Assembly: GCA_028289885.1 (NCBI GenBank)
Contig: JAQGKX010000041.1
Span: forward strand, 1-34,943
Source of the DNA: Sphingomonadales bacterium
Lineage (GTDB): Bacteria; Pseudomonadota; Alphaproteobacteria; Sphingomonadales; Sphingomonadaceae
Reading direction: 5' to 3'
Length of the DNA: 34,943 nucleotides
Below, piece by piece: positions 16,922-24,788 of the stretch. The position numbers were made by a program, and so were the translations under genes. A model generated the notes under the pieces. The model saw nothing but the letters and a program-made list of their open reading frames with translations. It did no database searches and had not been told where the DNA came from. Within the stretch, counting starts at the first letter, position 1; every line of letters starts with the position of its first letter.

Positions 16922-17841
16922 GTCGTGCCCTGCAAAAGACGTCGAACTGCTTTCCCGATGACGACCGGCGCACGTCCGGCGTCCACGCGCCATTTCCCGA
17001 TCGAGCGGTCGATTGTCTTTGCGTCGAACAAGGTGATGGGGCCGCAGGCGGACAGGGTATGGAACCCGTCGACATAGCGGCCAAACGCATCGCCACCGAC
17101 CATCGGCAACGCGATTTCGGCTTCGAAAATGTCGGGACTAAGCTTCCTGATCGTCAGCATCCTCACCGCGCCGCCATAGGTCTTGCTGCAATCCTGCAAC
17201 GGTATGACGAGGGTATCGCCCATCACCACAGGCATTCCACCCGGGCGCGCACCTGCGGGATCGTCGCGCAGGGGATTGAGGACGTGAGACTTCCACGGTC
17301 CCATGACGCTCGGTGCATAGGCCGCGTTCAGCACGCTCATTTTCGAATATAAATCGGTCGCAGGGGCGTAGAATATCCACCACAGCCCCTGAAAGAAAAC
17401 CGGCGTCGCGTCCACCGCGCCTCCGTCCAGCACGACGTCGCTGACCGGCGTCCAGACGTCCGGAAAACGCTCGGCCCGGTACAGCGTCAGGGCTCCCGAT
17501 TTATGCGCCTCGGGCAGCATGAAGGTCTCGCCTTCATCTTCGAATACAAAGGGGTAGGACAAATGCCAGGGTTTGCGCAGGCATGGCCGTTGATCGACGA
17601 CCTCATTCCGGTTGTCCAAAGTCAGCACGTCGATCCCGCCACGGCGTGTGCGATAATCATATGTCTCCACGAACACATGCAGCCTGCCATCGCGCCACAT
17701 GCCGAACGGGTCCGCAAGGTAAGTGAACGCCCGGCCCGCTGGCAGCCAGATGGGCGCGGCATCGGAAATGCCGTGCGCGATGATGTCCTCGATTGGCGCA
17801 GGCAGAATGCCGACGCGCCAGATATCGGTCCTTGGAAACAT
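16918..17841 (-). CDS. GINT1-like five-bladed beta-propeller protein (glycan-related)
   Basis: A 307-residue protein resembling the N-terminal domain of the glucosamine inositolphosphorylceramide transferase (GINT1) family and the GH43-like five-bladed propellers often found in bacterial exopolysaccharide loci. Recognisable segments are WRVGILPAPIED at the start, FTYLADPFGMWRDGRLHVFV, KPWHLSYPFVFEDEGETFML, APSVMGPWKSHVLNP and VIPLQDCSKTYGG. No glycosyltransferase domain is fused to it, and the family's biochemical activity in bacteria is, to my knowledge, not established. It lacks a signal peptide. Its stop overlaps the flippase start (GTGA), and it follows the GT4 gene by 42 bases, so it belongs to the same glycan operon. 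A role in sphingolipid glycosylation is tempting but only inferred from the plant family name. Confidence 0.75.
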   Translation of the reverse strand: MFPRTDIWRVGILPAPIEDIIAHGISDAAPIWLPAGRAFTYLADPFGMWRDGRLHVFVETYDYRTRRGGIDVLTLDNRNEVVDQRPCLRKPWHLSYPFVFEDEGETFMLPEAHKSGALTLYRAERFPDVWTPVSDVVLDGGAVDATPVFFQGLWWIFYAPATDLYSKMSVLNAAYAPSVMGPWKSHVLNPLRDDPAGARPGGMPVVMGDTLVIPLQDCSKTYGGAVRMLTIRKLSPDIFEAEIALPMVGGDAFGRYVDGFHTLSACGPITLFDAKTIDRSIGKWRVDAGRAPVVIGKAVRRLLQGTT

Positions 17842-17883
17842 GGGAGGCGTTAATCCGGCAAAGTCAGTGGCGCGGGAGCAGCG

Positions 17884-19173
17884 CTATGACGCGCATAGCG
17901 TATCGAACATCCCGAGATAATCCCGCGCGCAGTTTTCGATACCGAAAGGTGCGACCGCCGCCTCCATCTTTGCCGGGTCGGGCGGAATGGCTGCGAAGAC
18001 ACCGGCAATCGCGGCTGCAAGCGCTACAGGGTCGTTGATCGCAACCGATGCACCGAACCCTGTTCCGTCGACCAGTTCGCCGATCGCAGGTGTGCAGCGG
18101 GTTGCGACGACAGGCCGCCCTGCCGCAAGCGCCTCGACCAGAACAGCGGGATATCCTTCGTAGCGCGACGACAGCAGGAACATTGCGGCCTTGTCCAGCC
18201 AAGGTCGTGTACAGGACACATAGCCGGGAAACTCGACGCGGTCGGCGACACCCAGCCGTTCGGCCTGATCCTGCAATTCCTGCTTCAGCGGGCCATCACC
18301 CAGTATAACCAGCCGCGCATGGGGTTCATCGAGCAGCGCAAACGCGGCGATTGCGATATCGAACCCCTTGACCGCGACGAGGCGACCAGCCGCGACGATC
18401 GTGCGGTTGGCCGGGTCGAGCGGCAGCGGTGCCAAGGGCGCGTGTTGCAATGCCGGCAGCCTGATCCGCTGCGTGATCCGGTTGCGCAATATGGCATTGG
18501 CATCACCCGTCATCGTATCGTCGAGCGAAATCGCAGCGTCGGCGCCGCGCAACAACCAGCGCGTCCACCGATTATAGATGTGCTGATGAACCGGACCGCG
18601 ATCGTAGCGCGTGAGCGGGGTGCTCAATTGCGCCGCGATCCTCGGACGAACCGCGACGGGCAGGCGGGCGAGGGCAGGGACCACCTGCCAATGAAAGTTG
18701 CCGGGTATGAAAACCAGATCGACCGGGTCGGCTGCGAACAGGGCTGCGGCGGCTTTGCCCAATTTACGCCGCGAACCAAATCCGCGCGGCAAAGCCGGCT
18801 GCAACGGTATCAGGATGACAGCGGGTGAAAGCAGGGACCGCAGCGGGCCATCCTCGGTTCCGCACACGAGTGTTACCGAACGGCCCTGTTCCACCCATTC
18901 ATTCGCCAGGCGAATGGCAATCCTCTCGGTGCCCCCCAGCGAAAAGTCATGCAGGACAATGCCAATCGATGACGCCGATGGAAGCTGTGGCACAACCGAA
19001 AGCGCTGGCCATGAACGCGATCGCGCTGTTGAAATCGGCGGAGCAAGCCGCTCGACAAAGTCGATCTCGACTAACGCCTTCATACCTGCGTTACCCGGAG
19101 AGTGATCGAAATAGACCCGCCGCTGCGCGTCCAAGAAGTTTTCATGTAAACGGTCCGCATCCACCCCTGTCAT
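17884..19173 (-). CDS. Glycosyltransferase family 4 (GT-B fold)
   Basis: Cytoplasmic glycosyltransferase expected to transfer a sugar from a nucleotide sugar to a lipid-linked or polysaccharide acceptor. The N-terminal Rossmann half starts around residue 70 with SIGIVLHDFSLGGTERIAIR, including the GGTER acceptor-side motif. The C-terminal half has IVAAGRLVAVKGFDIAIAAF and the GT4 signature SRYEGYPAVLVEALAAGRPV (the EGYP...E motif binding the sugar nucleotide). The start is uncertain. ATG at 19173 gives 429 residues with an unexplained ~65-residue N-terminal extension; a TTG precedes it directly, and an ATG at 19083 is an alternative. None has a good ribosome-binding site. It lies 51 bases after the TonB-dependent receptor gene and 42 before the propeller gene, on the same strand as both. 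Confidence 0.9.
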   Translation of the reverse strand: MTGVDADRLHENFLDAQRRVYFDHSPGNAGMKALVEIDFVERLAPPISTARSRSWPALSVVPQLPSASSIGIVLHDFSLGGTERIAIRLANEWVEQGRSVTLVCGTEDGPLRSLLSPAVILIPLQPALPRGFGSRRKLGKAAAALFAADPVDLVFIPGNFHWQVVPALARLPVAVRPRIAAQLSTPLTRYDRGPVHQHIYNRWTRWLLRGADAAISLDDTMTGDANAILRNRITQRIRLPALQHAPLAPLPLDPANRTIVAAGRLVAVKGFDIAIAAFALLDEPHARLVILGDGPLKQELQDQAERLGVADRVEFPGYVSCTRPWLDKAAMFLLSSRYEGYPAVLVEALAAGRPVVATRCTPAIGELVDGTGFGASVAINDPVALAAAIAGVFAAIPPDPAKMEAAVAPFGIENCARDYLGMFDTLCAS

Positions 19174-19224
19174 CAATAGACGGAGGCAAGCGACAAATTC
19201 CTCAGCGCACGCCGAAGATAAATC

Positions 19225-21579
19225 TCAAAGGGTGAAACTCATCCCCACGCGAACCGTGAGAGGTTGTAATGGCGTCATCTGGTCCCGCCGGAAAAAAGTA
19301 AATGGATTGCCGAACGAGAAACGGTTGGCCCGGGCATTTGTCAGATTGTCTATGCCCAGCGATAGCGTCGCCTTGCCCGCGTGCACCGATCCGACAAGAT
19401 CGATAACGGTATATCTGCCCTGGCTGATGTCGAGAAAGTCGCCCGATCCAAGCACCGAACGCCCGACATATCGACCGGTCGCGGCCAACCGGTATCCGAA
19501 CCCGTTCCGCCCATCCCAACGATATCCGACTTGAAGGTTCGCGGCAAAAGGCGGTGTGATCGGCAACCGCCTGTTCGCCCGAACCGAGGTTTGCGCAATC
19601 GGTCCATCGACCCGGTTTTGTGTGTAGAGAAAGGATAGCGTGGTATTCAGCCCAACCACAGGCACCCAGTCGGCAGTCCCCTCCAAAGCGTAAATATCGG
19701 CATTACCGATGTTGGCCGTATACGGCTGCCCCCGGCGGTTGATCAGATCGGCCTGAATCGCGCTCCAATGTGCGTAGGATATCGCGGTCGTCAGTGCGAT
19801 ACCGATCTGTCCGCGACGCTGCAGGCGAAATCCAACTTCTGCCATCCTGATCGTATCGGAATCGAAATCGGCAACGCGACCGATTCCGCGGGCAACGGCG
19901 AGGCCGCTGGGCCTGAAGCCCGACTGAAGGCGTCCATAAATGGCGACATTCGGTGACAGTAACCACGACATCGCAAGTGTCGGATCGAACCGGAAGGACG
20001 ACCGACCATGAGCGAAGTCGGTTTGGCGGGGGTTTATCGACGGCTCCCCGTCGGTGCGCGCGCGCGTCGTCCGGTTGCCAGCAGTGATCGACAGGTTCGG
20101 CAATAACGGAATCGTAACCTCGCCGAAAACCGATGCCGTCTTTGTGACGTTCGTAACGCCGATAATGTCGGCGGGGGTATCGACCATCCCCAGCGCGCGG
20201 CTTTCGGCATTACGGTCGTAGACCAGCGTGAACCCGACCAGCCACGACAGGCCACCCCCGAACGATTGCGACAGGCGTGTTTCTTGGGAAATCAGCAGAT
20301 CGGTCCTGCCGTCGTCATAGATCGCGCGTCCGAATGTTCCGGGCGAGCCGGTTGCGTCGTAAACGTCCGCCGAGCGAATGCCGACCACGCCCGTGGCAGA
20401 GGTGAATTGCATCCCATTGTCCCAGTTTTTATTCAGGACAAGGCGACCAAGCCTGATGCGGTTGGAGAAAGGCTGGGGGACAATCGCATATTGATGCAGC
20501 GGTCCAGCCGGGCGCTCCGCATATTGTGCGCCTGCCGCGCCGATCGTCTGGGTCAGGCCGCCCAGCGTCGCTATCCATCCATCCAGCAGATCGGCGCGAA
20601 GTTCGACACGCCCACCGGAAATGTTCATGCCGTTGATATCCGATCGGTCGTTCGCGTCGATATAACCACCGATCCGCTGGCGATAAGCGACCGCCCGCAG
20701 GCCGATCCTGTCATTCACCAGCGGCACGTTGATCATGCCGCTCAAATCATATCCCGGTGCGCCCCGGACGGTTTGGGAAATGCCACCCGCGACGCTCCCC
20801 TCCACGCGATCCAACACCACCGGGTTCGGCGTAATCCTGATGATGCCGCCAATCGATCCCGCGCCATAGAGCGTTCCCTGCGGTCCCTCCATCACCTCGA
20901 CACTTCTGACGTCATGCAGTCGAAGTCCGGGGCCTGGTCCGGAATATCCGAGCTGGACGTCGCCGAAATAAGTGCTCGCGGTGGATTGGGTAGCGCCGTT
21001 GAAGCTGCTGTCGGCAATACCTCTGATAAAGGTCTTGTTACGCCCGTCCCCAAGCGCGGTGTTCTGAAGCATTGGCGTGACCCGAGACAATTCGTCGATA
21101 CTGGGCGCACGCACAGCATCGTTTGAATCGGGCAAGTCACTCACGGCGATGATGGTGCCGGGGTATCGCATCAGGGGGATGAACTGCTTGCTCGCCGTGA
21201 CTACCAGATCTGGCGACGGGCGCGACGGCGCCTCGGTCGCCCGGCGTGGATGATGCTGGCTGTGGTATATCGTTGCGGCGACAATCCGATAATTGCCCTC
21301 ACCGACAGTGATCGCGCGATAGCCTGTTCGCGCCAGCAACTTTCGCAAGGCTGTCTCTATCGTCATGGACCCGACAACGGAGCTGGCCTTTACCTGCCCT
21401 ACACCCGGCTCGACACTGACGATATCGCAACCGCATTGCCGGGCCAGCAATGGAATGGCGACTGCAAGCGTGGTCTGCCCAATGGAAACTGCGACGTCGC
21501 TGCGCCTCGCAAGGGCAGGGACGACGAACAAGCTGGTCAGAAGGGCGGCAAATAGCGCCTTAGCGAGCGGCGGCCCCAT
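19225..21579 (-). CDS. TonB-dependent receptor with N-terminal STN signalling domain
   Basis: Outer-membrane TonB-dependent transporter of the FecA type that also passes a signal to a periplasmic FecR. From the ATG at 21579 (784 residues) it has a signal peptide ending at VPALA, an STN domain (about residues 28-100), a linker with TonB-box-like DLVVTASK (about 120), and a plug domain (LQNTALGDGRNKTFIRGI; LHDVRSVEVMEGPQGTLYG). A 22-strand barrel follows, ending TVRVGMSFTL. A slightly longer start at 21609 is possible, but it adds a charged tail ahead of the signal peptide. Its start overlaps the fecR end by 20 bases. The STN domain plus adjacent FecR and ECF sigma genes make a complete cell-surface signalling unit. 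Substrate (siderophore, heme, sugar or oligosaccharide) is unknown. Confidence 0.93.
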   Translation of the reverse strand: MGPPLAKALFAALLTSLFVVPALARRSDVAVSIGQTTLAVAIPLLARQCGCDIVSVEPGVGQVKASSVVGSMTIETALRKLLARTGYRAITVGEGNYRIVAATIYHSQHHPRRATEAPSRPSPDLVVTASKQFIPLMRYPGTIIAVSDLPDSNDAVRAPSIDELSRVTPMLQNTALGDGRNKTFIRGIADSSFNGATQSTASTYFGDVQLGYSGPGPGLRLHDVRSVEVMEGPQGTLYGAGSIGGIIRITPNPVVLDRVEGSVAGGISQTVRGAPGYDLSGMINVPLVNDRIGLRAVAYRQRIGGYIDANDRSDINGMNISGGRVELRADLLDGWIATLGGLTQTIGAAGAQYAERPAGPLHQYAIVPQPFSNRIRLGRLVLNKNWDNGMQFTSATGVVGIRSADVYDATGSPGTFGRAIYDDGRTDLLISQETRLSQSFGGGLSWLVGFTLVYDRNAESRALGMVDTPADIIGVTNVTKTASVFGEVTIPLLPNLSITAGNRTTRARTDGEPSINPRQTDFAHGRSSFRFDPTLAMSWLLSPNVAIYGRLQSGFRPSGLAVARGIGRVADFDSDTIRMAEVGFRLQRRGQIGIALTTAISYAHWSAIQADLINRRGQPYTANIGNADIYALEGTADWVPVVGLNTTLSFLYTQNRVDGPIAQTSVRANRRLPITPPFAANLQVGYRWDGRNGFGYRLAATGRYVGRSVLGSGDFLDISQGRYTVIDLVGSVHAGKATLSLGIDNLTNARANRFSFGNPFTFFRRDQMTPLQPLTVRVGMSFTL

Positions 21580-22489
21580 TTTTTGGTGAAAGGATCCACC
21601 GCGTGCCATCGTTTCGCCAGTCCGCCCCTATCAGGGCGGCAAGATGCGGAACGTCGCGCTTTGCCTGACCTGTCAGGTGGACCATGCCGGTAAATCGGCG
21701 TTCGGACAAGCCGCCGACCAATGTCAAATCGAGACGGTAACGTCGCTCGACGGCATCGCGCACTACCGCCAATGGAACGTTGGAATAGGACAGGACGCCA
21801 CGTCGCCAGCCACCTACGCCGTCCGCCGCGACGCGCGAAACGGCGACGGATTTCCGGTCTTCGTCAACCGACAGTGCTGTGCCGGGCCGCAACGTGATGG
21901 CCTCCTTGCCAGGCTGGAACATCACCGCCCCCTCGGCAACCTGCACGTCGATACGGTGTTCTGTCTTGCTGACATTGAAGAGCGTGCCCAAGTCCTCGAT
22001 CGTTCGCGCGCCGACCTGAAGGACGAATGGCTTTGCCGGATTATGGCGGACGCTGAACATGGCCTCGCCCCGTTCGAGTGTCGCGATGCGCGGATTGTGG
22101 CGGTCGAGGTTCAGACGTGTCGCGCCGTTAAGCTCGATCCGCGTTCCATCGCCCAGCGCCACGACCCGCATCTCACCTGCTTGTGTCACGATCGAATAAG
22201 GTTGGCTCACCGGGAGAGCCAGGAAACCAATCGCAACCGCCGCCGCCGTCGCGGTTCCAAACCCGACGGCCCACCAACCACGTCCTCGCGCATTGTCATT
22301 GACTGCAGAAAATGCGGGCTCCTGAACGGCCAGGTGATCCTGAAGCGCAATCTCGTCATAAGTTGTTGCATGAAGCGGACTGGCCTCAAGCCAGATAATG
22401 AACGCCCTCCAGTCGGCATCGTCCATCTCGTCGCGGCGCAGATGCCACGCGATCGCCTGATCTACGACCCGATTGCGCTCGGAGGTCAC
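21560..22489 (-). CDS. FecR-family anti-sigma factor / signal transducer
   Basis: Inner-membrane regulator that receives the signal from the STN domain of the TonB-dependent receptor and controls the cytoplasmic ECF sigma factor. The 309-residue product has an N-terminal FecR_N/DUF4880 region (IAWHLRRDEMDDADWRAFIIW, about 13-33) and a membrane segment (about 72-95). The periplasmic FecR domain (AGEMRVVALGDGTRIELNGA through AKPFVLQVGARTIEDLGTLF) follows, and then a C-terminal STN-like/DUF4974 part (YSNVPLAVVRDAVERRYRLD). Its ATG overlaps the sigma stop (ATGA), and its 3' end overlaps the receptor start, so all three are translated from one message. Confidence 0.93.
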   Translation of the reverse strand: MTSERNRVVDQAIAWHLRRDEMDDADWRAFIIWLEASPLHATTYDEIALQDHLAVQEPAFSAVNDNARGRGWWAVGFGTATAAAVAIGFLALPVSQPYSIVTQAGEMRVVALGDGTRIELNGATRLNLDRHNPRIATLERGEAMFSVRHNPAKPFVLQVGARTIEDLGTLFNVSKTEHRIDVQVAEGAVMFQPGKEAITLRPGTALSVDEDRKSVAVSRVAADGVGGWRRGVLSYSNVPLAVVRDAVERRYRLDLTLVGGLSERRFTGMVHLTGQAKRDVPHLAALIGADWRNDGTRWILSPKNGAAAR

Positions 22490-23052
22490 GATTCATTGTC
22501 CTTCATGTCTCTAAGACGATGCGGCGCGTCGCTTTCCTCAGTAAAAACGGTACTTGGCTCTACATATTCTACATTGTGGACCAGACGATAAGCCCTCTGC
22601 AACAGCTTCTCGACACCGCTCACGCTGATCCCCAAGGCCTCCGCGATCTTCTTCTGCGATTGCCCCTCGATCCGGAACATTCGAAAGGCGATTCTCATCC
22701 GGTCCGGCATCGCATCCAGTGTCGCGGTGACGCGTCTCAGCCGGTCGCGGCCGATCAACGCGCGTTCGGCATCCGGTAATTCCGCAGCGTCCGGCTGGAC
22801 CTCCAGCCACGCCCTGTCGCGCGCGATGCCACTCATCGCCGCGGCCCGGCGGTCGGAGGCCAGATTGGCCGCCATCCGATAGAGATAGGCCGCTGGATGC
22901 GCGACGGGATCGACGCTCAAATCCGCGAGCTTCAGCCACAATTCCTGCACGGCATCCTCGGCATCCTCGCGCGTGCCAAGGCGTGCCGCGAGCAACCTCA
23001 ACAACATCGGTCGCTCGATTAGAAAAGCCTGTTGCAGCCCCGATTGCGTCAT
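22486..23052 (-). CDS. ECF (FecI-type) RNA polymerase sigma factor
   Basis: Extracytoplasmic-function sigma factor of 188 residues, first gene of the minus-strand signalling unit. Region 2 is at about 10-80 (LRLLAARLGTREDAEDAVQE, then AYLYRMAANLASDRRA). Region 4, at about 115-170, contains the helix-turn-helix (QSQKKIAEALGISVSGVEKL). The ATG at 23052 is preferred; the frame is open to an earlier ATG at 23094, but those 14 extra residues are Cys-rich and unlike the family. Expected to direct transcription of the receptor and perhaps the rest of the downstream string. No clear ECF promoter could be picked in 23053-23181. The C-terminal tail after the HTH (about 20 residues) is longer than usual. 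Confidence 0.93.
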   Translation of the reverse strand: MTQSGLQQAFLIERPMLLRLLAARLGTREDAEDAVQELWLKLADLSVDPVAHPAAYLYRMAANLASDRRAAAMSGIARDRAWLEVQPDAAELPDAERALIGRDRLRRVTATLDAMPDRMRIAFRMFRIEGQSQKKIAEALGISVSGVEKLLQRAYRLVHNVEYVEPSTVFTEESDAPHRLRDMKDNES

Positions 23053-23181
23053 TTGACCCGCGTTACAACATGATCCGCAACGTTGTTCAATCATTCACGG
23101 GTCTTGGCGAGACGCTATCGACGAACGGTTGCAAGCAGAATATCGCCTTTGCTTCGAGGGTGCGTTGGAGAAAACCGAAAT

Positions 23182-24585
23182 ATGCCGCTGACGCGAATAT
23201 CCCGCTCGATTGCGATCGCGGTGGCGCTCATAGTGCTGTCCGTCTCGTTTTTGCAGGCTGCTGCCTATTGGCCGGGGCTGATGACTTGGGACGCCATCCG
23301 TCAATATGATCAGGCGCTATCGGGCGATTTCGACGATTGGCACCCGCCCGCAATGGGCTGGTTGTGGCGGGAATTTTCGCAGATATACGCAGGCCCATCG
23401 CCGATGCTCACCCTGCAGCTGGCGCTTTACTGGGGCGGGTTTACGCTGCTCATAGCCAAGGCTTTGCGCACCGGTCGGTGGGGCTTGGCGATTGCGCTGA
23501 CGATTGCGGCGCTGATGCCGATTTCAATGGCGCTGATGGGTGCCGTGCTGAAAGACTGTCTGATGGCAGGTGCGCTGCTTTCGGTCGCAGGTTTGCTAGC
23601 ATGGGTCAGGCCCGGTTGCGATCCGTGGTTCCGTGCGATTGCACTGATACTGGTCGTCGCCGCCGCGACACTGCGTTTCAACGCGGCGTTGGCCTGCATT
23701 CCGCTTGCCGTGATGTTGTTGCCGGGACGGGTTCGCTCGACACCGATGAGACTGGCCAGCTGCTCGGTCATCGTTGGCCTTATCCTGTTCTGCGTCATGC
23801 CAGCCGCCAATCGCCTGATCGGTGCCAGACCAAGCGGGGTAGAAACGTCGCTGATCATGTTCGATCTCGGCGGGATTACCGAATTCAGCAGCGTGAACGT
23901 GTTTCCCGCGGTGCCGGTGGCGAACCCGGTCGCCGTCAATCATCACTGTTATTCGCCGGTTAGGTGGGACCCATATTCGTGGTGGGTGGATGAGCCCTGT
24001 CCGATCGGGTTCGAGCTCGTCCGCGCGACCTTGAAGGCAAGGCACCAAAACGCCACGCTGCTATGGATAAGCGCGATTGTGGCGCACCCGATCGCCTATG
24101 CCGAACACAGGCTGCGTCACTTCAACATCAACACGCGGTTTCTGGTGCATGATCAGATCGAGCGCCCGGTCCAGGTCGCGTCAGTGACGAACGTGTGGGG
24201 CTATCAGGTGACGCCCAATCCTGCGCTGGCCACGATCGACCATGCCGCACTCGCGATGGCAGTAACGCCGCTTGGATGGCCAATCACCTGGCTTGCGATT
24301 GCATTGGGCGTCGTCATCGCGGCACCGGGCTTGCCCTCGCGGCGCTTCACGGTGCCGCTCGCCCTGTCGGCGCTGCTCTACGGTTCGGGATATCTCGTGG
24401 TCAGCGTGGCTTCCGAAATTCGCTATCATTTGTGGACGATGCTGGCAGCCGCTATCGCCTGCGTTTTCACCATCAGCGATGTGTTTAACGACGCGCGGTT
24501 GAAGAAAACCCGGCTGGCGTTCTCCTGCCTGCCGTTAACGATCGTCGTCTTGTTGGGAACGATATGGCGCGTTCTGGCGCTCTGA
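23182..24585 (+). CDS. GT-C-like multi-spanning membrane protein, probable membrane glycosyltransferase
   Basis: A 467-residue membrane protein with about ten hydrophobic segments. The loop after the first one reads GLMTWDAIRQYDQALSGDFD and then DWHPPAMGWLW. Acidic residues in this first extracytoplasmic loop, with DWHPP, are the arrangement seen in GT-C enzymes that use polyprenyl-phosphate sugars. A second soluble loop (HHCYSPVRWDPYSWW...) precedes the conserved-looking HPIAYAEHRLRHFNINTRFL. The ATG at 23182 is chosen, with GGAG eleven bases upstream; the frame is open to 23083, but those residues are basic and uninformative. It is divergent from the ECF sigma by 129 bases and ends 12 bases before the tRNA-Ser 3' end. 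Donor, acceptor and exact family are not determined. Confidence 0.75.
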   Translation: MPLTRISRSIAIAVALIVLSVSFLQAAAYWPGLMTWDAIRQYDQALSGDFDDWHPPAMGWLWREFSQIYAGPSPMLTLQLALYWGGFTLLIAKALRTGRWGLAIALTIAALMPISMALMGAVLKDCLMAGALLSVAGLLAWVRPGCDPWFRAIALILVVAAATLRFNAALACIPLAVMLLPGRVRSTPMRLASCSVIVGLILFCVMPAANRLIGARPSGVETSLIMFDLGGITEFSSVNVFPAVPVANPVAVNHHCYSPVRWDPYSWWVDEPCPIGFELVRATLKARHQNATLLWISAIVAHPIAYAEHRLRHFNINTRFLVHDQIERPVQVASVTNVWGYQVTPNPALATIDHAALAMAVTPLGWPITWLAIALGVVIAAPGLPSRRFTVPLALSALLYGSGYLVVSVASEIRYHLWTMLAAAIACVFTISDVFNDARLKKTRLAFSCLPLTIVVLLGTIWRVLAL

Positions 24586-24597
24586 CTCGAGGGGTGC

Positions 24598-24687
24598 TGG
24601 CGGAAGAGGTGGGATTCGAACCCACGGAGAGCTTGCACCCTCGCTGGTTTTCAAGACCAGTTCCTTAAACCACTCGGACACTCTTCC
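24598..24687 (-). tRNA. tRNA-Ser (anticodon UGA)
   Basis: Read on the minus strand, the acceptor arm GGAAGAG pairs with CTCTTCC, followed by discriminator G and an encoded CCA (24598-24600 on the plus strand read TGG). The anticodon stem CTGGT/ACCAG encloses the loop CTTGAAA, giving anticodon TGA, which decodes UCN serine codons. A long variable arm (GCGAGGGTGCAAGCTCTC region) and the GGGTTCGAATCCC T-arm are typical of class II tRNA-Ser. Length is 90 bases with CCA. No integrase gene or duplicated 3' end was seen next to it. Confidence 0.97.
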
Positions 24688-24788
24688 AGACGAATGCGCT
24701 TAGCGGCACAGCGCCGGGGGGTGCAACCCCCACGATGAGCGTGCAAGCCTCGCGATAAAGGGGATTCCCCATCCGCGGCACTTGTGTC

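Noticed and set aside
24598-24687. tRNA-Ser as an integration site of a genomic island
   Set aside because: No integrase, no repeated tRNA 3' end and no composition change were seen on either side; flanking genes on the right are conserved housekeeping.
24717-24731. GGGGGT-GCA-ACCCCC dyad near the tRNA-Ser gene
   Set aside because: It could be a terminator for the GT-C gene, but it lies beyond the tRNA, has no T-tract and a three-base loop. No role could be supported.
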